This document shows, one piece after another, positions 1-5,056 of a stretch of 5,056 nucleotides of DNA. The notes beneath the pieces were generated by a model that did not search any database, was not told where the DNA came from, and worked only from the letters and a program-made list of their open reading frames with translations. The position numbers and the translations under genes are program-made. The first letter of the stretch is position 1, and every line of letters starts with the position of its first letter. The stretch is from an uncultured Prevotella sp. (GTDB lineage: Bacteria > Bacteroidota > Bacteroidia > Bacteroidales > Bacteroidaceae), in the NCBI GenBank assembly GCA_945827565.1, contig CALZNR010000131.1, positions 1 to 5,056 on the forward strand, written 5' to 3'.

Positions 1-15
1 AGCAAACAAACATTG

Positions 16-58
16 CCAAGAGGCTCATGGAACACCCGTTGTTCCGTGAGCCTCTTGG
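16..58. terminator. Long hairpin, probable terminator at the 3' side of the flippase gene
   Basis: Arms at 16-34 and 40-58 (19 bp each) pair around a 5-base loop at 35-39. The only non-Watson-Crick position is T28/G46. As plus-strand RNA this is a tolerated U-G wobble; as minus-strand RNA it is an A-C mismatch. Leaving the stem on the minus strand the sequence is T-rich but interrupted (complement of bases 1-15), while on the plus strand only three T follow (59-61). It lies about 100 bp past the flippase stop, so it could terminate that transcript, a convergent plus-strand gene left of the window, or both. The hairpin is seen directly; its role as a terminator is inferred. Confidence 0.6.
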
Positions 59-78
59 TTTATGGCGGGTGATGTTAA

Positions 79-106
79 ACCCAAAACGGTCATGACCGAT
101 TTGGGT
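79..106. repeat. Near-perfect 28-bp palindrome downstream of the flippase gene
   Basis: Arms 79-92 and 93-106 are inverted copies with a single mismatch (A86 against A99) and no spacer, so in RNA the innermost bases would form the loop. No U-tract follows on either strand, so it is not a classical intrinsic terminator. It sits between the flippase stop codon and the larger hairpin at 16-58. It may be an RNA 3'-end stability structure, part of a tandem termination region, or a binding site for a dimeric protein. The palindrome is seen directly; the function is unknown. Confidence 0.55.
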
Positions 107-154
107 GAAACTCAAAGAAAACACATTGACGGTTGAAGCGATAGGGAAGCCCTG

Positions 155-1594
155 CTACTTTCTTTTTCTGAGAAAACGGATGCACTCCTCAAACATCTGC
201 ACCTTGGCTATCTTCATCACACCCGCATAAAGAACGGCGGCAAGAACCACGCGCACAGGAAGAAGCACATAAGGCACAGTGATGAACATGGTAGAGAAAT
301 AGCAAACCACCATCACACCTGCTGCCGCCAGCATGAAAGGCACAGTGTCTCGGAGCACTTCGGCAGCCGTGATGCCTATGAGCTTGTTGGCATAGTACTG
401 CCACACCGCCAGCCAAAGCACCGTGAACAGGGTATAGACCACCACCATCGCCTGTATGCCATAGCTGTGGCAGAGCAGGATGAGTACAATCTGGACAACA
501 ATCTGCCCCACGGTGCACCACAGGTAGATGTCCGACCGTCCGGAGGCGATAATCAGATGCTGATACAGGGTGTAGAACGAGAGAAAGGCACCACCCACAC
601 AGAGAATCTTCAGCAGCGGCACACTCTCTATCCAGCGGTCGGTGATGGCCACCAGCACAAACTCTTCTGCCACCAGCGACAATCCAAACAGTGCGGGGAA
701 AGCAAGGAAGGCAGTGAAACGAAGCATCTTGCGGAAAACACGTCGCTCACGGTCGCGCTCATCATTGATTTCTGCCAACACGGGTTGCGCCACCTGCTCT
801 ATCATGCCCGTAATGGTGTTGAAAGCCATGGTGTTCCACTTCATGGCCTGGGTGAAGTTGCCCACTGCCCTCATCGGGAACAGATTGCCAAAGATGAACG
901 TTAGCACATTGTTGTTGACAGTGTTGATGATAGAGGTGAACAAAATCTTGACGCTGAACGGAAACATCCGCCTGATAGGCGTGAAATCTACCTTGAACGA
1001 GGGGCGCCAGTACCTACGGGTATAGAAATAGCGGCAGATGTTCTGCACCAGTCCAAACATCACCGTCTGCCACGCCAAGCTCCAATAAGCATGTCCACGC
1101 CACGCCAACGCCAGTCCCACACAACCCGACACAAGAAGGGTGATGAAGCCTGTGATGGCCCTCTCGCGCGCCATGATGCGCTTGTACATAATGGCATTGC
1201 GTGTGACCCCAAACGAAGAAACAAGAAAGCCGAGAAACAGAAAGCGGGAGAGACTTACCAACTCTGGAGAATGGAAAAACCAGGCTATCAGAGGAGCAGA
1301 GAAGAAGAGCACCACATAGCAGAAGAAGCCCACGGAGATGTTGAACCAGAACACAGCGTTATAGTCGTTTTCGGTGGGCTGCCTGATGTTTATCAGTCCC
1401 TGCATAAAGCCGCTGTTAAGCAGATTGGTGGCAATGAGCGAGAAAACGGCAAGCACCCCCACTATACCATAGTCGTGCGGGGTGAGCATGCGCGCAAAGA
1501 AGAGACCGAAGACGAGGTTCAGCACCTGCATCATGCCGCTGTTCAACGCCCCCCAGAACAAGCCCTTGGCCGTTTTTTCTTTCAGAGATTCCAT
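155..1594 (-). CDS. Polysaccharide flippase, Wzx/WzxC-like (MOP superfamily), 479 aa
   Basis: This is an integral inner-membrane protein of the polysaccharide-synthesis branch of the MOP exporter superfamily (RfbX/Wzx/WzxC type). Members flip lipid-linked sugar repeat units across the inner membrane for O-antigen, capsule or exopolysaccharide assembly. The N-terminus (residues about 5-45: a Lys-rich start, then GLFWGALNSG, a long hydrophobic stretch, and ARMLTPHDYGIVG) is the typical family opening. About 12-14 hydrophobic segments follow; a charged loop near residues 277-290 (NDERDRERRVFRKM) separates the two halves, and the C-terminus is basic (RFLRKRK). Length is normal for the family. The ATG at 1594 is chosen because the -7 promoter motif at 1618-1625 lies inside a longer in-frame extension reaching 1660, and the extra 22 residues are not family-like. 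The gene diverges from metG. The fold is confident; the exact substrate cannot be read from the sequence. Confidence 0.9.
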   Translation of the reverse strand: MESLKEKTAKGLFWGALNSGMMQVLNLVFGLFFARMLTPHDYGIVGVLAVFSLIATNLLNSGFMQGLINIRQPTENDYNAVFWFNISVGFFCYVVLFFSAPLIAWFFHSPELVSLSRFLFLGFLVSSFGVTRNAIMYKRIMARERAITGFITLLVSGCVGLALAWRGHAYWSLAWQTVMFGLVQNICRYFYTRRYWRPSFKVDFTPIRRMFPFSVKILFTSIINTVNNNVLTFIFGNLFPMRAVGNFTQAMKWNTMAFNTITGMIEQVAQPVLAEINDERDRERRVFRKMLRFTAFLAFPALFGLSLVAEEFVLVAITDRWIESVPLLKILCVGGAFLSFYTLYQHLIIASGRSDIYLWCTVGQIVVQIVLILLCHSYGIQAMVVVYTLFTVLWLAVWQYYANKLIGITAAEVLRDTVPFMLAAAGVMVVCYFSTMFITVPYVLLPVRVVLAAVLYAGVMKIAKVQMFEECIRFLRKRK

Positions 1595-1617
1595 CTTTGT
1601 CGTACTTACTTGCTGTG

Positions 1618-1650
1618 CAAATTTACTACATTTCTGCGAGGTAGTGAAAA
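1618..1650 (-). promoter_or_regulatory. Predicted Bacteroidetes-type promoter for the flippase gene
   Basis: Read on the minus strand, 1618-1625 is TAAATTTG, a full match to the Bacteroidetes primary sigma -7 pattern TAnnTTTG. A T-rich block (TTTTC, 1646-1650) lies 20 bp upstream where the -33 TTTG element is expected, but it matches only weakly. The -7 box is about 24 bp ahead of the ATG at 1594, giving a short leader of roughly 15-20 nt. No Shine-Dalgarno sequence is visible, which is usual in this phylum. Confidence 0.6.
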
Positions 1651-1700
1651 ACAATGGCAAAATTTGCTCGTCAGACTTGCAGCACTTTCCACAGGAAAAC

Positions 1701-1731
1701 TTGGCACATTCTGAAAAAGATTGTACCTTTG
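1701..1731 (+). promoter_or_regulatory. Predicted Bacteroidetes-type promoter for metG and the glycosyltransferase
   Basis: TACCTTTG at 1724-1731 matches the -7 pattern TAnnTTTG exactly. TTGG at 1701-1704, 19 bp upstream, fits the -33 position. Transcription would start near 1738, leaving a leader of nearly 60 nt before the ATG at 1796. That leader is A-rich, with nine consecutive A at 1771-1779, and has no Shine-Dalgarno sequence. I see no T-box or riboswitch-like fold in it. The promoter overlaps the possible TTG start at 1721, which argues against translation from there. Confidence 0.65.
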
Positions 1732-1795
1732 TATTGTTTTACGCAACATATCAGCGCAAGACAACCATACAAAAAAAAACAGAACAACTAAGAAT

Positions 1796-3859
1796 ATGCA
1801 AGAAAACCATTTCAAACGCACCACGGTGACGGCAGCACTGCCCTACGCCAACGGTGGCGTGCACATTGGCCATCTGGCAGGAGTGTATGTTCCTGCAGAC
1901 ATCTACGTGAGATACCTGAGACTGAAGAAGCAAGAGGTGATATTTATCGGTGGCAGCGATGAGCATGGCGTGCCCATCACCCTAAGAGCCAAGAAAGAAG
2001 GCATCACCCCCCAAGACGTGGTAGATCGCTATCACAACATGATCAAGGAATCGTTTGAAGAGTTTGGCATATCATTCGACATCTACAGCCGCACCACCAG
2101 CAAGGTGCACCACCAGTTTGCTGCCGACTTCTTCAAAAAACTCTACGAAGACGGCAAACTGTTAGAGAAAACATCAAAGCAGCTGTATGATGAAGAGGCC
2201 AAGCAGTTTTTGGCAGACAGATACATCATGGGCACCTGCCCACACTGCGGAAATCCCGATGCCTACGGCGACCAGTGCGAGAAATGCGGAAGAGACCTGT
2301 CGCCCACAGAACTGCTGAACCCACGTTCCACCATCAGCGGTTCGCAGCCCGTGCTCAAAGACACCAAAAACTGGTATCTGCCGCTCAACGACTATCAGCA
2401 ATGGCTGGAGCAGTGGATACTGCAAGACCATAAGGAATGGCGCCCCAATGTGTATGGACAGTGCAAGAGCTGGCTGGACATGGACTTGCAGCCACGCGCC
2501 ATGACACGCGACCTGGACTGGGGTATTCCCGTGCCCGTAGAGGGTGCCGAAGGAAAAGTGCTCTACGTGTGGTTTGATGCTCCCATCGGCTATATCTCAA
2601 ACACCAAAGAACTCTGCGACAACCAGCCCGAGAAATGGGGCAACTGGGAGAAATGGTGGAAAGACGAAGACACCCGACTGGTGCACTTCATCGGCAAAGA
2701 CAATATCGTGTTCCACTGCATTGTGTTCCCCTCCATGCTCAAGGCACACGGAGGCTACATACTGCCCGACAACGTGCCCGCCAACGAGTTTCTGAACCTG
2801 GAGAACGATAAGATCTCTACCTCCAGGAACTGGGCTGTGTGGCTGCACGAATATCTGAAAGACATGCCCGGCAAGCAGGATGTGCTGCGCTACGTGCTCA
2901 CCGCCAACGCTCCAGAGACGAAAGACAACAACTTTACTTGGAAAGACTTCCAAGACAGAAACAACAATGAACTGGTGGCCGTGTATGGCAACTTTGTGAA
3001 CCGCGCCCTGCAACTGACCAAGAAATACTGGGACAAGGTGGTGCCCGCATGTGGCGAACTGACAGATATAGACCGCAGCACACTGGAAGAGTTCAAGGAC
3101 GTGAAACAGAATGTGGAACACCTGCTGGAGACCTTCAAGTTCAGAGAGGCACAGAAGGAGGCCATGAACCTGGCACGCATCGGCAACAAATACATCGCCG
3201 ACTGTGAACCATGGAAGGTGGCAAAGACCGACATGAAGCGTGTGGAGACCATCCTGAACATCTCCCTGCAATTAGTGGCCAACCTTGCCATTGCCTTCGA
3301 GCCCTTCCTGCCCTTCAGCAGCGCACGCCTGCGCCAGATGCTTAACATAGACCATTTTGAGTGGGAGCAACTGGGAAGCACCAACCTGCTGACACCCGGA
3401 CATGTGCTGGGCGAGCCCGAACTGCTGTTCGAGAAAATTGAAGACGATACAATACAACTGCAGTTGGACAAGCTGGAGGCCACCAAGCAAGCCAATGCCG
3501 CTGCCGCCTACAAGGCAGAGCCTATCAAACAGGAAGTGGCATTTGAGGATTTTGAAAAACTGGACATCAGAGTGGGACATATCACAGACTGCCAGAACGT
3601 GAAGAAATCGAAAAAGCTGTTGCAATTTACCATCGACGATGGCAGCGGCACCCCACGCACCATACTCAGTGGCATTGCAGCATACTACAAGCCCGAAGAC
3701 CTGATAGGCAAAGACGTGCTGTTTGTTGCCAACTTTGCCCCACGAAAGATGATGGGCATAGAGAGTCAAGGCATGATTCTCTCTGCCGTGGACTACGACG
3801 GCACCCTCAACGTAACCACCACACTTGGCAAGGTGAAGCCGGGAAGTCAGGTGGGATAG
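1796..3859 (+). CDS. metG: Methionyl-tRNA synthetase with C-terminal tRNA-binding domain, 687 aa
   Basis: This cytoplasmic class I aminoacyl-tRNA synthetase charges tRNA-Met and initiator tRNA with methionine, using ATP. The Rossmann catalytic domain carries HIGH (residues 23-26), GGSDEHG (52-58), [12 protein letters not shown] (257-268) and [10 protein letters not shown] (298-307). The second signature is KISTS (339-343) instead of KMSKS. A Zn-binding knuckle has four cysteines (C148, C151, C161, C164; CPHC...CEKC). The anticodon-binding helical domain follows at about residues 390-560. Residues about 583-687 form an EMAP-II/Trbp111-like OB-fold domain ([12 protein letters not shown]...) used for dimerisation and tRNA binding. 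Length is normal for the bacterial form with this domain. The ATG at 1796 is preferred over the TTG at 1721, which lies at the promoter and would add 25 non-conserved residues. The glycosyltransferase gene follows after 20 bp. Confidence 0.98.
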   Translation: MQENHFKRTTVTAALPYANGGVHIGHLAGVYVPADIYVRYLRLKKQEVIFIGGSDEHGVPITLRAKKEGITPQDVVDRYHNMIKESFEEFGISFDIYSRTTSKVHHQFAADFFKKLYEDGKLLEKTSKQLYDEEAKQFLADRYIMGTCPHCGNPDAYGDQCEKCGRDLSPTELLNPRSTISGSQPVLKDTKNWYLPLNDYQQWLEQWILQDHKEWRPNVYGQCKSWLDMDLQPRAMTRDLDWGIPVPVEGAEGKVLYVWFDAPIGYISNTKELCDNQPEKWGNWEKWWKDEDTRLVHFIGKDNIVFHCIVFPSMLKAHGGYILPDNVPANEFLNLENDKISTSRNWAVWLHEYLKDMPGKQDVLRYVLTANAPETKDNNFTWKDFQDRNNNELVAVYGNFVNRALQLTKKYWDKVVPACGELTDIDRSTLEEFKDVKQNVEHLLETFKFREAQKEAMNLARIGNKYIADCEPWKVAKTDMKRVETILNISLQLVANLAIAFEPFLPFSSARLRQMLNIDHFEWEQLGSTNLLTPGHVLGEPELLFEKIEDDTIQLQLDKLEATKQANAAAAYKAEPIKQEVAFEDFEKLDIRVGHITDCQNVKKSKKLLQFTIDDGSGTPRTILSGIAAYYKPEDLIGKDVLFVANFAPRKMMGIESQGMILSAVDYDGTLNVTTTLGKVKPGSQVG

Positions 3860-3879
3860 TTACAACAACCAGCGCATCT

Positions 3880-4947
3880 ATGAGGGTTTACTGCTATCAC
3901 ACACAGAACGTACAGTACATCATGAGGAAAATGGAGAAGGGAGAATTTCCTTCCCATTTCCTATATGGTGGCACCAAACTCAAGAATCACGGCATTGACG
4001 TGATATGGCACAAGAGTTTGGTGTCCACCTCAAGACTTAGGCAGATGATGCACAGCGTGTGGCAGATGATGTTTGTCAACCGCCGCTATGATGCCATCTA
4101 TGCCACCCACTATCAAGGACTTGAACCCCTCATCTTTCTGCGTGCGCTCGGCTTGTTTCGCAAGCGCATCGTTATCTGGCACCATCAGCCCATCGTGGTG
4201 GCTCGCAGCTGGTGGCGCAACCAACTCGGGAAGCTGTTCTATCGGGGCATTGACGACATGTTCTTTTTCTCACAGAAGCTCATCAACGACTCTATACAGA
4301 CACACAAGGCAGACCCCTCCAAGTTCCACCTGGGGCACTGGGGAGCTGACCTGGAACTGTATGACCGGGTGATTGCCGAGAAATGCGAGAGAAAAGGGTT
4401 TGTGTCAACCGGCAAGGAGAAGCGCGACATGACCACGTTGGTGGCTGCCTTCAACGAAACAGGAGCACCCCTGAAAATCTTTCTCAACACCAAGAACGGC
4501 AGCTTCAACTACAAGCAGCTGTTCGACAGTCTTGCCGTGAAAGAGAATATCCATGTGGAGTTTCCCGACAAGCTGATGCCCTACGAACTGTCGAAAGAGG
4601 TGAACAAGGCGCAATGCGTGGTGATATGCTGCAAGGAGACCTCCTATACCGTGGGACTGACAACCGTGGTAGAGGCTCTGGCCATGGGAATGCCCATGAT
4701 ATGCAGCCACAACCCGCAGATACCTGTGGATATTGATAAAGAGAAGTGCGGCATCAGTGTGCCCTATGGCGATGTGGAAGGATGGAAGAAAGCCATTGAG
4801 TATATACAGGAACACCCCGAAGAGGCAGAAGAGATGGGACACCGAGGGAGGAAACTTGCAGAAACCACCTACAACGATGCTATCTGTGCCGCCGAAGTGG
4901 CACAAGTGCTGTTGGGATGTCACACCTGCAAGCCTGTCAGGAACTGA
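3880..4947 (+). CDS. GT-B fold glycosyltransferase, probably family 4-like, 355 aa
   Basis: This is probably a cytoplasmic or membrane-associated enzyme that transfers a sugar from a nucleotide-sugar donor to a growing surface-polysaccharide or other glycan. The N-terminal half begins with a beta strand (MRVYCYH) and contains YDAIYATHYQG (70-80) and RIVIWHHQPIV (96-106), as in GT-B acceptor domains. The C-terminal half has the donor-domain signs: a GYVG-like opening FVSTGKEKRD (174-183) and the region VGLTTVVEALAMGMPMIC (258-275), which corresponds to the EX7E donor-site motif. E265 is the second Glu of that motif; the position of the first Glu is T257. There is no signal peptide or clear membrane helix. 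The ATG at 3880 lies 20 bp after metG with no promoter or terminator between, so cotranscription is likely. Donor and acceptor sugars cannot be deduced. Confidence 0.85.
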   Translation: MRVYCYHTQNVQYIMRKMEKGEFPSHFLYGGTKLKNHGIDVIWHKSLVSTSRLRQMMHSVWQMMFVNRRYDAIYATHYQGLEPLIFLRALGLFRKRIVIWHHQPIVVARSWWRNQLGKLFYRGIDDMFFFSQKLINDSIQTHKADPSKFHLGHWGADLELYDRVIAEKCERKGFVSTGKEKRDMTTLVAAFNETGAPLKIFLNTKNGSFNYKQLFDSLAVKENIHVEFPDKLMPYELSKEVNKAQCVVICCKETSYTVGLTTVVEALAMGMPMICSHNPQIPVDIDKEKCGISVPYGDVEGWKKAIEYIQEHPEEAEEMGHRGRKLAETTYNDAICAAEVAQVLLGCHTCKPVRN

Positions 4948-5012
4948 AGGGTGACCACAGCGTTATAGACAAGCAGGAACAAGGCGAGCAGCGCCACCAC
5001 ACCACGCAACGC
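4920..5012 (-). CDS. Truncated 3' end of a convergent membrane-protein gene
   Basis: On the minus strand one frame is open for 30 codons from the last genomic base (5012) to a TGA at 4920-4922. It reads ALRGVVALLALFLLVYNA followed by VVTLQFLTGLQV. The first 20 or so residues are strongly hydrophobic, like a transmembrane helix near a C-terminus. The end overlaps the last 28 bp of the glycosyltransferase gene in convergent orientation. In this setting a polysaccharide polymerase, exporter or other membrane protein is plausible, but the fragment is too short to assign a family. The start and most of the gene are missing because the contig ends here. Such a short open frame could also be chance. 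Confidence 0.45.
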   Translation of the reverse strand, partial: ALRGVVALLALFLLVYNAVVTLQFLTGLQV

Positions 5013-5056
5013 CTGTCTCTTATACACATCTGACGCTGCCGACGATATGCAGTGTG
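5013..5056 (+). other. Untrimmed Illumina Nextera adapter (not genomic)
   Basis: Bases 5013-5031 are exactly the 19-bp Tn5 mosaic end CTGTCTCTTATACACATCT used in Nextera tagmentation. Bases 5032-5045 (GACGCTGCCGACGA) continue the Nextera Read 1 adapter as it appears in read-through. Bases 5046-5053 (TATGCAGT) are the reverse complement of the i5 index S506/N506 (ACTGCATA). The final GTG (5054-5056) is the start of the P5-side sequence that follows the index. Four consecutive elements in the right order and spacing leave little doubt. The last true genomic base is about 5012. Confidence 0.98.

Noticed and set aside
1352..1364. 13-bp exact repeat of 4956-4968 (CACAGCGTTATAG).
   Set aside because: In both places it encodes Tyr-Asn-Ala-Val on the minus strand, and the similarity does not extend further. 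Chance and shared codon preference explain it.
467..1714. Plus-strand open frames opposite the flippase gene.
   Set aside because: They are antisense to a clear membrane-protein family and have low-complexity His/Gln/Arg-rich translations and no promoter.
1721..1795. N-terminal extension of metG from a TTG codon.
   Set aside because: It overlaps the predicted -7 promoter box, adds non-family residues, and is less likely than the ATG at 1796.
2810..2824. KISTS instead of KMSKS in MetG, possibly a damaged catalytic loop.
   Set aside because: As far as I recall, this variant is normal in Bacteroidetes MetG; the flanking residues are conserved and the enzyme is otherwise complete.
2597..3495. 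Long minus-strand open frames of about 200 codons opposite metG.
   Set aside because: They lie wholly antisense to a well-conserved synthetase, and their translations show no recognisable domain. They are codon-bias shadows.
5013..5031. Exact Tn5 mosaic end, which could suggest a natural Tn5 transposon border.
   Set aside because: It is followed by the synthetic Nextera adapter tail and an i5 index, and no IS50 or transposase sequence is present.

Overview
The window looks like a bacterial chromosome contig from the Bacteroidales, most likely Prevotella or a close relative. Three things support this: the MetG has the form I associate with this phylum (Zn-knuckle, KISTS in place of KMSKS, C-terminal tRNA-binding domain); both divergent promoters fit the Bacteroidetes -7 pattern TAnnTTTG; and the leaders are A-rich without Shine-Dalgarno sequences. 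Genus is inference from general appearance only.

Layout: bases 1-154 carry no gene but hold two strong inverted repeats downstream of a minus-strand gene. Bases 155-1594 (minus) encode a Wzx/WzxC-type polysaccharide flippase. Bases 1595-1795 are a divergent promoter region. Bases 1796-3859 (plus) encode methionyl-tRNA synthetase, followed after 20 bp by a GT-B fold glycosyltransferase (3880-4947), probably cotranscribed. The last genomic bases (4920-5012) look like the hydrophobic C-terminus of a convergent minus-strand membrane protein, cut by the end of the contig.

Bases 5013-5056 are not genomic. They are an untrimmed Illumina Nextera adapter: the Tn5 mosaic end, the rest of the Read 1 adapter, an 8-base i5 index that reads as the complement of S506/N506, and the first three bases of the P5 side. 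This is the least ordinary thing in the window, and it is a technical artefact.

Together the flippase, the glycosyltransferase and the truncated membrane protein suggest one edge of a surface-polysaccharide (O-antigen, capsule or exopolysaccharide) locus built around the housekeeping metG gene. I see no CRISPR array, transposase, RNA gene, defence system or other new system here.
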